A stretch of 13,600 bases of DNA from contig CAIWCQ010000005.1 in assembly GCA_903911165.1 (NCBI GenBank), positions 1-13,600 on the forward strand, read 5' to 3'. The notes beneath the pieces are model-generated. The model saw only the letters and a program-made list of their open reading frames with translations. It was not told the origin of the DNA and searched no databases. Made by a program: the position numbers and the translations under genes. Origin of the DNA: an uncultured Actinomycetes bacterium. GTDB taxonomy: Bacteria; Actinomycetota; Actinomycetes; Mycobacteriales; Mycobacteriaceae. This document shows positions 1-7,785 of this stretch, piece after piece (the first letter of the stretch is position 1; the number at the start of each line of letters is the position of its first letter).

Positions 1-1
1 C

Positions 2-289
2 GATTGGGCTGCACGTTCCATGCAGGAATCATCAACCCCCATTAGCGATTACGACGATCACGTTGGCGCACGCAAGACGCTGATCAAGCAGTTCGTCGAT
101 CATCTCCCCGGTGACCCCCGCAAGGTCGCCGAGGCCGTACTGATGGTGGCCGGCCTCGATGAGCCACCATTGCGACTGCTGCTCGGGCGGGACGTCCTGG
201 CCGCGGTCCGTGAGAAGATCGCCGACCTGACCGCCTCGATCGACCATTGGGAGTCGGTCACCAAAAACGTCAATTTCCCGAAGGACTAG
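2..289 (+). CDS. C-terminal part of a short-chain dehydrogenase (5' truncated by window edge)
   Basis: The reading frame is open to the left edge (from base 2, residues DWAARSMQES...), so only the last 95 residues are visible and the ATG at 20 is internal. The visible part has no catalytic motif. Its pattern resembles the C-terminal tail of classical SDR oxidoreductases: a surface segment that may bind substrate, then 'GDPRKVAEAVLMV', then 'PPLRLLLGRDVL', and a closing amphipathic helix with 'DIxxWES'-like composition ('SIDHWESVT'). The NAD(P)-binding domain and the Ser-Tyr-Lys centre would lie upstream, outside the window. It ends 2 bases before the next SDR, so the two are probably co-transcribed. 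Family assignment is moderately sure; the substrate cannot be told. Confidence 0.72.
   Translation, partial: DWAARSMQESSTPISDYDDHVGARKTLIKQFVDHLPGDPRKVAEAVLMVAGLDEPPLRLLLGRDVLAAVREKIADLTASIDHWESVTKNVNFPKD
280..285 (+). promoter_or_regulatory. Ribosome binding site fixing the start of the mycofactocin-type SDR
   Basis: GAAGGA lies 6 bases before the ATG at 292 and overlaps the end of the upstream coding region. It supports the short form of the protein and suggests coupled translation of the two SDR genes. Confidence 0.6.
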
Positions 290-291
290 CG

Positions 292-1107
292 ATGGGATCA
301 CTCAACGGTCAGGTTGCGCTCATCACCGGGGCCGCACGCGGAATGGGGCGCGCGCACGCGGTCAGGCTCGCCTCCGAGGGTGCCGCCATCATCGCGATCG
401 ACATCTGCGCAGAGTTCGAGTCGACCGACTACCCCGGCGCAACCTCTGATGACCTGGCCACCACAGTGCAACTGGTCGAGGACGGTGGCGGCCGAATACT
501 GGCCCGGCAGGGCGACGTTCGCGACGGCGATTCCCTCGCGGCGGTGCTCGAGGAGGGACTGCAGGCCTTCGGCAGGCTCGACATCGTCATCGCCAATGCC
601 GGGATCATCCGGATCACCGACACCGATGATCGGTACCGCACCTTCCGCGACATCATCGATGTCAATCTCATCGGCGCGTGGAACACCGTCGACGCCGCGA
701 TACCGGCGCTCATCGAGGGCGGCCGCGGCGGATCGATCGTGCTCGTCAGCTCGACGCAGGGGATTAAGGCCTCGGGTACTGAGCGCGCGGGTTTACAGGC
801 CTATGGCGCCGCGAAGCGGGGTCTGGTTGCACTCATGCAGGGATGGGCAAGTCAGCTTGCGCAGCATTCAATCCGGGTCAACACCATCCACCCGAGCGGG
901 GTCGCGACCGACATGATCGTCAATGAGGCAACCATCGGCCTGGCGGCGGCACACGATCCCTGGTTGGCCACCCAGCAGAACGCGTTGCCGATCGGGCTCC
1001 TGGCTCCGGACGACGTCGCGGGCGCGGTGGCATGGTTGGTCTCCGATGCGGCCAGGTTCATCACCGGCATCTGCTGGCCACTGGACGCCGGATTTACCGT
1101 TCGGTGA
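292..1107 (+). CDS. Mycofactocin-coupled SDR family oxidoreductase
   Basis: A 271-residue NAD-dependent short-chain dehydrogenase. The cofactor glycine motif TGAARGMG is at residues 12-19, an acidic residue after the second strand ('AIDIC', D37) favours NAD over NADP, NAG is at 102-104, and the catalytic residues are Ser154 and Tyr171-x3-Lys175. The phrases 'GRAHAVRLASEGA', 'AIDIC' and 'YRTFRDIIDVNLIGAW' are typical of the mycofactocin-coupled SDR subfamily. Those enzymes hold NAD(H) tightly and recycle it through the peptide redox cofactor mycofactocin while oxidising alcohols. The start at 292 is chosen over an in-frame upstream codon at 247 because GAAGGA (280-285) sits 6 bases before it and it begins just after the upstream stop. 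No mycofactocin biosynthesis gene is in the window. Substrate unknown. Confidence 0.9.
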   Translation: MGSLNGQVALITGAARGMGRAHAVRLASEGAAIIAIDICAEFESTDYPGATSDDLATTVQLVEDGGGRILARQGDVRDGDSLAAVLEEGLQAFGRLDIVIANAGIIRITDTDDRYRTFRDIIDVNLIGAWNTVDAAIPALIEGGRGGSIVLVSSTQGIKASGTERAGLQAYGAAKRGLVALMQGWASQLAQHSIRVNTIHPSGVATDMIVNEATIGLAAAHDPWLATQQNALPIGLLAPDDVAGAVAWLVSDAARFITGICWPLDAGFTVR

Positions 1108-1129
1108 ATGCGGTTCTGCCGGCGGCTCC

Positions 1130-2782
1130 TCAGTCGTCTGCGGCAACCAGCGAGCTGAAACGAATATCCGGGTTGTCCTCAGCGAACCCTTGCAGTCGCC
1201 ACTTGGTGGTGAACAGGGCGAGCATGACGCCATCGGCCCGGGTGAGGACTTCCATCGACACCTGTTTGTCCACGAACGGTGCGTCCTCGGGGTCGACGGC
1301 TCGCGCGACGGTGTAGGGAAGGGATTCCAGCGCGATGGGCGAACCGAACTCCGACGCCATCCGGTGGCTGGCGACCTCGAACTGCATCGGGCCGACTGCG
1401 GCTAGCACCGGCGATTGGTCGCCTCGCCGATCCGAACGCAGAACCTGGACCACGCCCTCCTGAGCCAGTTGCTCAATCCCGCGGCGGAACTGCTTGTGCT
1501 TACTGGGGTCGGTGCCGCGGGCGACGGCGAAATGTTCGGGGGAGAAGCTCGGTATCGGCGGAAAGTGCACGGGCACATCGCGAAAGAGAGTGTCACCCGG
1601 TCGCAACGTGGCGGCATTGGCCAAGCCGATCACGTCTCCCGGCCACGCGTTATCGAGGGTGGTGCGCTGTTGGCCGAATACCGATTGGGCGTACTTGGTG
1701 ACGAAAGGCTTGCCGGTGGCGGCGTGGGTGAGGACGTCACCGCGCTCGAAGGTGCCCGAGCAGACCCGCGCGTAGGCGATCCTGTCCCGGTGTGCGGAGT
1801 CCATACCGGCCTGAACCTTGAAAACGAATGCGCTGAAGGGTGATTCGACCGGCCGCAGATGGCCGTCGACATCACGCTGCCCGTTGGGCGCAGGCGCGAG
1901 CCGCACCAGATTGTCCAGCAGTTGGTTCACCCCGAAGTTGAGCGCCGCAGACGTGAACAGCACCGGCGTCGTTTCGCCGGCAAGAAACGCCTCCTGGTCG
2001 TGGTCGCCACCGTCGGCGGTGAGCAGTTCGCACTCCTCGGTCGCGTTGACCCAGTCATCACCGGCGGCGTCGAGGGCACGATCGGGTGGAATGTGCTCCT
2101 CGGGTGCCGCGGTGGCTCCGCCCGCGGTGCGGGTGAACCGGATGAAATTGCCGGTGCGCCGGTCTAGGACGCCCTTGAAGTCGCCGGCGATACCGACCGG
2201 CCACGTCAACGGTGTGGGCTTGAGTCCGATGCGTTCGGAGATCTCGTCGAGGAGGTCCAGTGCGTGGCGGCCCGGACGATCCCACTTGTTGATCACGGTG
2301 ATGATCGGGATGCGGCGATGGCGGCACACTTGAAAAAGCTTGAGGGTTTGGGGTTCCAGACCCTTCGCGGCGTCGATCAGCATGACTGCGCAATCGACTG
2401 CGCTGAGCACCCGGTAGGTGTCCTCGGAGAAGTCGGCGTGCCCGGGTGTGTCGAGCAGGTTGATCACGCAGTCCTGTCCGTCGGGGGAGACGTAGGGGAA
2501 CTGCAGCGCCGTGGAGGTGATCGAGATGCCCCTGGCCTTCTCCATCTCCATCCAGTCCGACACTGTGGACCGCCGCCCGGCCTTGCCGTGGATGGCGCCC
2601 GCTTCGGTGATTACCCGGGCGTGTAGAACGAGCGCCTCGGTGAGTGTGGACTTACCGGCGTCGGGGTGACTGATCACCGCGAAGGTTCGTCTGCGGAGGG
2701 CTTCAGTCCTCAGACGAAGCGCCGCGGACCCGGTTGGGGCCGGGCGGGTCTCCACAACGTTGTCAGTCATCGCGGTCGCCAT
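1130..2782 (-). CDS. prfC: Peptide chain release factor 3 (RF3), ribosome-recycling GTPase
   Basis: A 550-residue translational GTPase that removes RF1/RF2 from the ribosome after peptide release. The GTP-binding motifs are in order: G1 SHPDAGKST at 38-46, the switch I threonine in 'RGISITST' near 84-91, G3 DTPGH at 111-115, G4 NKWD at 165-168, and G5 in 'TSAALNFGV'. The stretch 'EKARGISITST' and the later 'GPMQFEV' fit RF3 rather than EF-G or ribosome-protection proteins, and the length is close to the usual 525-550. G1 has S and KS where RF3 commonly has A and KT. The start is uncertain: Met1 (2782) and Met5 (2770) are both possible and neither has a clear ribosome binding site. It converges on the mycofactocin-type SDR with 22 bases between stops and lies 52 bases downstream of the PE-PPE gene. 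Confidence 0.95.
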   Translation of the reverse strand: MATAMTDNVVETRPAPTGSAALRLRTEALRRRTFAVISHPDAGKSTLTEALVLHARVITEAGAIHGKAGRRSTVSDWMEMEKARGISITSTALQFPYVSPDGQDCVINLLDTPGHADFSEDTYRVLSAVDCAVMLIDAAKGLEPQTLKLFQVCRHRRIPIITVINKWDRPGRHALDLLDEISERIGLKPTPLTWPVGIAGDFKGVLDRRTGNFIRFTRTAGGATAAPEEHIPPDRALDAAGDDWVNATEECELLTADGGDHDQEAFLAGETTPVLFTSAALNFGVNQLLDNLVRLAPAPNGQRDVDGHLRPVESPFSAFVFKVQAGMDSAHRDRIAYARVCSGTFERGDVLTHAATGKPFVTKYAQSVFGQQRTTLDNAWPGDVIGLANAATLRPGDTLFRDVPVHFPPIPSFSPEHFAVARGTDPSKHKQFRRGIEQLAQEGVVQVLRSDRRGDQSPVLAAVGPMQFEVASHRMASEFGSPIALESLPYTVARAVDPEDAPFVDKQVSMEVLTRADGVMLALFTTKWRLQGFAEDNPDIRFSSLVAADD

Positions 2783-2834
2783 GCTATTTGGCGCAAGCCC
2801 GATTCATCCAATCGCGAGTCCGGCGGCGAGACCC

Positions 2835-4760
2835 TCAGTACTCGGGTTGTGTGAGGTTCAGGCCCGGGATGAAGACCGCTGCTGCAGCCTGCGCCCACAC
2901 CAGGACTCCGACGAGTCCCGCGGTGGCGATCAGTCCGACGTTTGCCGCGATGGGAAGGCCGATCGCGTTGATCAGGCCCGCAATCGGCTGTCCGTTGATC
3001 ATCTGCTCGATTCCGGCGAGGACCAGGTTCACGGAATAGGCCGGCAGTGAAATCAGAAACGCGTTGATGATGTCCGCGGTGGGCAGCAGTGCGGCGTAGA
3101 GGCCGGCGATCGCGAATGACACCCGGTCGGCGATCGCGGTGATCCCGTCCTGGAGGTCCTTGATGAATTCGTCGGGCGTCGGTAGTGAGAACGACAGGGT
3201 CGGAAGCGAAAATGACTGCACCGCAAGTGCGATTGCGGAGATTTCCCTGGCCAAAGAACCCTGCGGTCCGAAGTCGGCGACGAAATCGCTGACACCCTCT
3301 CCGATCCCGCTAACCAAGCGGCTCAACACCTCGAGTGGACTGACGTCGGGGAACAGCCCGAACGGAACAACCACGTTGGCATCGGGTTGGACGGCGGAGG
3401 TGAATCCGTGTGCCGGATCGCCGTAGCCGAGATCCACGATCACCTTCAGAACGGGCTGGATCAGGTCGGCGATGGGCGTACCGATCAGGGGAAGCAACCG
3501 CAAGGGCTCCAGCAAGGGCAGATTCTCGGTCGGCATGAAGAGGTATCGCTGCGTCGGCGACGTCGTGGGCAGTTCGATGGCGGTGCCGCCCAGCGAGACC
3601 GGGATGACGGCCGGCGGCGGTGTGGATCCAATCGCATTGAAGTACTCGGCGTCGGCGTACTTGGTGTGGACGAAGACGATTCCGAGTCCCGCATTGAGAA
3701 CTGACAGCAAGTTCAGTGGATACCGCGGGAAGTCGGCAAATCCGTCATACTCCAACGCGTAATTCGTTGTGGGATAGGCATCTTTAGGAGTTCCGCCGTA
3801 GAATTCGATACCCAGACTGGCCAGGGAAAGGCCGGGGAACCGCGACAGAAAGCCTCCGTTTGGGTTCATCTCGTTACCCACGAAAACGAAACTGATCGAC
3901 TCCCGCAGGCCCTCGGGGATCGTGGGCTTTGTGAATTTGGGCGGGACGTACGTTGAATTCGGCGGGACGTACCCTTCTTGGAGCAGGGAGCCGATGATCG
4001 CGCTCTGCGAGTACCCGAATACCGTCGTCGTGGTGCCGGCGGGCAATTTCGCCAGGGTGTCCGAAACGATCGTCAGCCCCTGATCCACCGAGGTGCTCAG
4101 CGGCAGGCTCTTGACGCCGGTGATCGGGTACAGGCCTTCGGGAGTGAACACCACCTGGGGTGCCAGGGTGCCACCCGGACTGTTCGGGGTTACGTAAAAG
4201 TTCATCACGTTGTGGACGTAGGTCTGCGACGGGATCGGAACGCCACTCGGCCCGGGGATGAGGGGCAGGGTGGCCGCCAATGCCGGGACCGCCGCCGTGC
4301 TGGCAGCCGAAGTGCGGCGGCCGACCGCCAATCCGGTCCATTCCAGCGGGGAACCGACCGGAACCGCCGGCGCTCCGTCCGCGGCCGGATCGACGGGGAT
4401 ACCGGCCGGCGCGCTCACCATCCCCGACACCGGTGCGGCGGCCACCGGTAGCGGCGTAGCACGGGACCGCTGGGGTGCCGGTCTGGGCTTGGTGCTGCCG
4501 ATGGCTCGGGCCGGGGCCGTGCCCCGCGTCGGTGACGCCGCCGAGGCGGCCCCGCGAACGTTGGCCCCCCGCCCGTCGGTCCTGCCCCCGTCGGCCCTGC
4601 CCCCGTCGGACCCCCGCCCGTCGACTGCTGCCGACGGGGCGTCCGATCCGGCCGAGGGGGATTCCGCCCAGGCGGTCGCCGAGCCACTGAAGGCTGCGGC
4701 GCCCACGCCGAGAGCGACCGCCAAACCACCGACCCGACCGATGTGATTGCTGGCGCCCAC
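2835..4760 (-). CDS. Exported PE-PPE-domain serine hydrolase with disordered N-terminal linker
   Basis: A 641-residue protein probably exported to the mycobacterial envelope. Residues 1-32 form a signal peptide: 'HIGR', a hydrophobic stretch and an Ala-x-Ala-type site near 'TAWAE'. Residues 33-160 are a Gly/Ala/Pro/Arg-rich low-complexity linker. The PE-PPE domain (alpha/beta serine-hydrolase fold of the cutinase/lipase type) spans about 165-400, beginning 'LPLIPGPSGVPIPSQTYV'. The GYSQS nucleophile elbow is at 249-253, with Ser251 the likely nucleophile. The C-terminus has a long hydrophobic segment (about 605-632). Unlike many relatives it lacks an N-terminal PE or PPE secretion domain and uses a signal peptide instead. 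The start is GTG at 4760: it is the first usable start after an in-frame stop upstream and has a GGGGA (4765-4769) 4 bases before it. Substrate unknown; esterase activity on lipids is plausible for the family. Confidence 0.88.
   Translation of the reverse strand: MGASNHIGRVGGLAVALGVGAAAFSGSATAWAESPSAGSDAPSAAVDGRGSDGGRADGGRTDGRGANVRGAASAASPTRGTAPARAIGSTKPRPAPQRSRATPLPVAAAPVSGMVSAPAGIPVDPAADGAPAVPVGSPLEWTGLAVGRRTSAASTAAVPALAATLPLIPGPSGVPIPSQTYVHNVMNFYVTPNSPGGTLAPQVVFTPEGLYPITGVKSLPLSTSVDQGLTIVSDTLAKLPAGTTTTVFGYSQSAIIGSLLQEGYVPPNSTYVPPKFTKPTIPEGLRESISFVFVGNEMNPNGGFLSRFPGLSLASLGIEFYGGTPKDAYPTTNYALEYDGFADFPRYPLNLLSVLNAGLGIVFVHTKYADAEYFNAIGSTPPPAVIPVSLGGTAIELPTTSPTQRYLFMPTENLPLLEPLRLLPLIGTPIADLIQPVLKVIVDLGYGDPAHGFTSAVQPDANVVVPFGLFPDVSPLEVLSRLVSGIGEGVSDFVADFGPQGSLAREISAIALAVQSFSLPTLSFSLPTPDEFIKDLQDGITAIADRVSFAIAGLYAALLPTADIINAFLISLPAYSVNLVLAGIEQMINGQPIAGLINAIGLPIAANVGLIATAGLVGVLVWAQAAAAVFIPGLNLTQPEY
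4560..4619. repeat. Four tandem 15-base units inside the PE-PPE gene
   Basis: Four consecutive 15-base units (4560-4574, 4575-4589, 4590-4604, 4605-4619) share the plus-strand pattern GTYGG followed by a C-rich run. Read on the minus strand they encode the pentapeptides GRGSD, GGRAD, GGRTD and GRGAN in the linker between signal peptide and hydrolase domain. The unit length keeps the frame, so copy number could change without disrupting the protein. Confidence 0.75.
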
Positions 4761-4883
4761 GACGTCCCCGATTCGCTGAAAAATTCCTGAGGTTTATCTG
4801 AGAGGAAGACTATCGGATGGTTTTCCGGGCCGCTACGGCGTCGCTCGTTTGGAAAGGGCCGGGAATGGGCGCGGCCTGCGGCG
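4761..4883. promoter_or_regulatory. Divergent intergenic region likely to hold promoters for both flanking exported proteins
   Basis: This 123-base gap separates the divergent PE-PPE and proline-rich genes and is locally more AT-rich (about 4775-4825) than its surroundings. On the minus strand TAGTCT (plus 4807-4812) fits the mycobacterial TANNNT -10 pattern about 47 bases before the PE-PPE start. I see no convincing -35 box and no clear -10 for the plus-strand gene. Promoter placement is a guess from position and composition. Confidence 0.35.
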
Positions 4884-4901
4884 GTGTGCGACGATCAACC
4901 C

Positions 4902-5519
4902 GTGATCCACCGTCTCCGCGTCGTCGCACCGGCCCTCGTCGGCCTCGCCGTCGCCGGCGGGGTGGTCGCGACCGGACTTGCATCGTCGGCCCTGGCAGAC
5001 CCGGCCCCGCCGGTTCCCACCTATCCGGTACCGGCCCCGCCCCCGCCGCCGCCGTCCGCCCCGGCCCTGGCCCCGGCGGCTACGGCACCGGTACCGGGAG
5101 ATCCGACCGCCCCGCCACCGCCTCGCGATCCGTTCACGCCGTACGTTCCGGAGATCCCGAACCAGTCCTACGGTTCCGGCAACTCCGGCGGCGGCGTATT
5201 CGGCACCCTCAAGGATCTGTTGCAGCAGGTCCAGAACCCCACCTACGCTCCCAGCGAGATCGCGGGCTCCGGTGGCCCCGGCGCGCCGCCGCCGATCTCA
5301 GCACCGGTACCCGCACTGCCGCCCGGCTACGTGTCGATCAACCTGCCGGGTTCCGAGACACCAGCGGCGCCGGCCGGAAGCGAGGCCGCGAGCAGCGGTC
5401 CCGCCCTTCCGCCGGGCTATTACCCCCTCGACGGCCCCCCACCTCCCGGATATGAGTACGTGGCGCCATCGGCGGGTCAGTCCCCGTCGACGCCCACAAC
5501 GTCCGTCCCGGGTTCGTAG
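4902..5519 (+). CDS. Exported proline-rich protein of unknown function
   Basis: About 205 residues from the GTG at 4902; a GTG at 4884 would add six residues, and neither start has a good ribosome binding site. A clear signal peptide is visible: basic 'IHRLR', a hydrophobic core 'VVAPALVGLAVAGGVVATG', and an AxA-like site 'SSALA' before 'DPAPP'. The mature part is strongly Pro/Ala-rich (runs of prolines, repeated 'LPPGY' and 'PPPPG' elements) and looks largely disordered. One short, more structured patch ('GVFGTLKDLLQQVQNPTY') may form a helix. There is no cysteine or enzyme motif in the mature part. Such proteins are common in the mycobacterial cell wall. I do not recognise a named family. 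Codon frame and signal peptide make it a real gene. Confidence 0.75.
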   Translation: MIHRLRVVAPALVGLAVAGGVVATGLASSALADPAPPVPTYPVPAPPPPPPSAPALAPAATAPVPGDPTAPPPPRDPFTPYVPEIPNQSYGSGNSGGGVFGTLKDLLQQVQNPTYAPSEIAGSGGPGAPPPISAPVPALPPGYVSINLPGSETPAAPAGSEAASSGPALPPGYYPLDGPPPPGYEYVAPSAGQSPSTPTTSVPGS

Positions 5520-5545
5520 CCCTTCGCGCATGCAGTACCTGAGCT

Positions 5546-5552
5546 AGGTGGA
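5546..5552 (+). promoter_or_regulatory. Ribosome binding site of the antiporter gene
   Basis: AGGTGGA 8 bases before the ATG at 5561 decides between this start and an in-line GTG at 5548 that it would overlap. Confidence 0.5.
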
Positions 5553-5560
5553 TCTGAGCC

Positions 5561-6682
5561 ATGGACCGGACGGCGCGCCGCGGGACGTTGCAGTGGACTG
5601 TCGCGGTTCCGCTGGCGGCGATGGTGGTCTTGGTCGCCACCTGGGCCAGTCACGAGAGCCCACTGGTGCTGGCGCTCATCGCGGTGTGCCTGATCGGCGC
5701 CGTTCTCGCGGCGGTGCACCACGCGGAAGTGGTGGCGCATCGGGTGGGGGAGCCGGTCGGGTCGCTGGTGTTGGCCGTGGCCGTCACGGTGATCGAGGTC
5801 GGTCTGATTGTGATGCTGATGATCGGCGGTGGGCCCGGCGCCTCGACCTACGCCCGTGACACCGTGTTCGCCGCGGTGATGATCACGCTCAACGGCATTG
5901 TCGGCTTGAGTCTGCTCGTCGGTGCGTTGCGCCATCGACTGGTCTCGTTCAACGCCTCCGGTTCCGGTTCGGCGCTGGCGACGGTGATCACCCTGGCCGG
6001 TGTGTGTCTGGTGCTGCCCGGGTTCACGGTGACTGTTGCGGGTCTGGAGTACTCCGCGACCCAGCTGGCTTTCGTGGCAGTCGCTTCGCTGATCCTCTAC
6101 TGCGGCTTCGTCTTCACCCAGACGGTCCGGCATCGCGACTTCTTCGTGCCGGTCTCGTCGGATCGGCACGGACGCGTCACCGGGGTACTGGATCTGGATG
6201 CCGACCAGCATGCCGATCCACCGTCGGCCCGCGAGGCGACCATCAGCCTTGGCTTGCTGATGATCGCGCTGGTGGCCGTGGTCGGTCTGGCGAAACTGTT
6301 GTCACCGAGTATCGAAGGTGCGGTGAAGCACCTGGGCCTGCCCTACGCCGTGGTGGGTGTGGTGATCGCCCTTGTGGTGCTGGCGCCCGAGAGCATCTCG
6401 GCGGTCAACAACGCCAAGCGCGATCATGTGCAGACCAGCCTCAATCTGGCGTACGGATCGGCGATGGCTTCGATCGGCCTGACCATCCCGACCATCGCCG
6501 TGGCAATGATCTGGCTACCCGGCCCGCTCGCGCTGGGTTTGGAGCCGATGCAGATCGTGCTGCTGGCACTGTCGGTGGTCGTCTCGGTGCTGACCCTGGC
6601 TCAGGGCCGTGCGCTGGCACTGCAGGGTCTGGTGCACTTGACGATCCTGGCGGCGTTCCTGTTCTTCTCCGCAGTGCCGTAG
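5561..6682 (+). CDS. Calcium/proton antiporter, ChaA-like (CaCA superfamily)
   Basis: A 373-residue inner-membrane cation exchanger expected to expel Ca2+ (possibly Na+ or K+ too) in exchange for protons. It has about ten to eleven hydrophobic segments in two halves. The half-signature acidic motifs of the CaCA alpha repeats are seen: 'EPVGSLVLAVAVTVIEVGLI' at 64-83 (E64, E79) and 'APESISAVNNA' at 275-285 (E277). A hydrophilic loop at about 190-225 separates the halves and carries 'DLDADQHAD', an acidic/histidine patch that might sense the ion. The ATG at 5561 is preceded by AGGTGGA (5546-5552) at 8 bases, so it is preferred over the GTG at 5548. The gene follows the proline-rich gene by 41 bases and precedes the phosphotransferase by 6. 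Confidence 0.9.
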   Translation: MDRTARRGTLQWTVAVPLAAMVVLVATWASHESPLVLALIAVCLIGAVLAAVHHAEVVAHRVGEPVGSLVLAVAVTVIEVGLIVMLMIGGGPGASTYARDTVFAAVMITLNGIVGLSLLVGALRHRLVSFNASGSGSALATVITLAGVCLVLPGFTVTVAGLEYSATQLAFVAVASLILYCGFVFTQTVRHRDFFVPVSSDRHGRVTGVLDLDADQHADPPSAREATISLGLLMIALVAVVGLAKLLSPSIEGAVKHLGLPYAVVGVVIALVVLAPESISAVNNAKRDHVQTSLNLAYGSAMASIGLTIPTIAVAMIWLPGPLALGLEPMQIVLLALSVVVSVLTLAQGRALALQGLVHLTILAAFLFFSAVP

Positions 6683-6688
6683 CCCGCG

Positions 6689-7768
6689 ATGGATCCGGCG
6701 CCACGGCCAGACATTCCTCGTCGGGCAGAGGATCTCGATGCCGCCACATTTCGCGCGCTGACTGGCCGCACTGATGTGACCGCTGTGCAGATCGACGGCA
6801 TCGAAAGTGGTACCGCGCTCCGGGCCCGGATCGCCATCACCGGAAGTCCAGACCTACCGGCGCGGGCTTTCGTCAAGCTCGCCCCCATTCGGCCCGCTGA
6901 ACTTCTGCTCAACCGCTTGATGGCGCTGGCGCAGACAGAGGCGCTGATCTATCGGCAGGTGAATACCGAACTCGCCTGGCTCATGCCGAAAACATATGCC
7001 GCGCTTTCGGATCCACGAAGCAGCCGAGCGATTGTCATCATGGAGGATCTCACCGACCGCGATGCCCGGTTCCTGTCTGTGGAAGCAGGATGTACAGCAG
7101 CGGATGCGTTGGCAGTCGCTGCCGCACTTGGCGATCTGCACCGAAGATTCTGGATGTCGGACCGGTTGCATACCGGCGATCTCCTCGAACTAAGCCCCAC
7201 GAGGTCACGCTCAACATCCCGCGGGCCATGGGCCTGGCCGCTGCTGCGGATGATCCCGCGGCAATTCCACGACGTCGTTCCTGCGGACGTCCGTGCCCAG
7301 ACGTCGACCCTGGTCACACAACGCTGGACGATAGCCAAGCTCATCGGCACATACCCGCACACCCTGATTCACGGCGATACCCATGCCGGCAATATCTGTC
7401 TGATCGGCGACCGGCCGATGCTCTTCGATTGGCAGGTGGCATCCTGCGGTCCGGCAGTGAAAGACCTGTCCTACTTCGCCTGCACGTCGCTGGACACCGA
7501 AACGCGCCGGGCAATCGAAACCCGGCTCGTTGAGACCTACGTTGCGCATCTCAACGGAGATGGCATCGAGCGCCTCTCATTCGCGCAAGCCTGGGATGCC
7601 TACCGATTGTTCGCATTCACCGCCTATGTCGCCGCGGGGGTCACCTCAGTCTTCGGCCGGCGACTGCAAAGTGAGGCATCGACTCGCGCAGGTTTACGCC
7701 GCGCGGTTCAGGCGATTGGTGATCTGGACACCCTGGCAATGCTGCGCAGCCAACTCGGTACGGCCTGA
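6689..7768 (+). CDS. Small-molecule phosphotransferase, aminoglycoside/choline kinase fold
   Basis: A 359-residue kinase-like protein. The Brenner motif HGDTHAGN is at 228-235 (catalytic Asp230, metal-binding Asn235), followed by the metal-binding aspartate in LFDWQ (Asp247). The N-lobe shows 'AFVKLAP' at about 60-66, whose Lys63 is the likely ATP-contacting lysine, and 'IVIMEDL' at 115-121, the hinge strand. This layout fits the APH/choline-kinase/ecdysteroid-kinase-like group, common in mycobacteria, where the substrate is usually unknown. Antibiotic resistance is not implied. The ATG is 6 bases after the antiporter stop, so the two genes are probably co-transcribed, though no functional link is obvious. 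It converges on the catabolic operon with 17 bases between stops. No hairpin terminator is visible in that space. Confidence 0.85.
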   Translation: MDPAPRPDIPRRAEDLDAATFRALTGRTDVTAVQIDGIESGTALRARIAITGSPDLPARAFVKLAPIRPAELLLNRLMALAQTEALIYRQVNTELAWLMPKTYAALSDPRSSRAIVIMEDLTDRDARFLSVEAGCTAADALAVAAALGDLHRRFWMSDRLHTGDLLELSPTRSRSTSRGPWAWPLLRMIPRQFHDVVPADVRAQTSTLVTQRWTIAKLIGTYPHTLIHGDTHAGNICLIGDRPMLFDWQVASCGPAVKDLSYFACTSLDTETRRAIETRLVETYVAHLNGDGIERLSFAQAWDAYRLFAFTAYVAAGVTSVFGRRLQSEASTRAGLRRAVQAIGDLDTLAMLRSQLGTA

Positions 7769-7785
7769 CGACTCCAGCCCGCCGA

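Noticed and set aside
1130..2782. EF-G or tetracycline ribosome-protection protein
   Set aside because: Length of 550 residues and RF3-specific phrases such as 'EKARGISITST' favour RF3; EF-G and Tet(M)-type proteins are about 100-150 residues longer.
3978..4746. Overlapping plus-strand open frames opposite the PE-PPE gene
   Set aside because: They mirror the low-complexity and hydrolase-coding stretch on the minus strand, are rich in Arg, and show no independent start signals or domains.
6689..7768. Aminoglycoside resistance gene
   Set aside because: The kinase motifs are shared by many small-molecule kinases; sequence outside them does not resemble a known resistance enzyme that I recognise, and the context is not mobile.
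7769..7785. Possible bidirectional terminator between converging genes
   Set aside because: Only 17 bases lie between the stops and I could not find an inverted repeat or T-run there.
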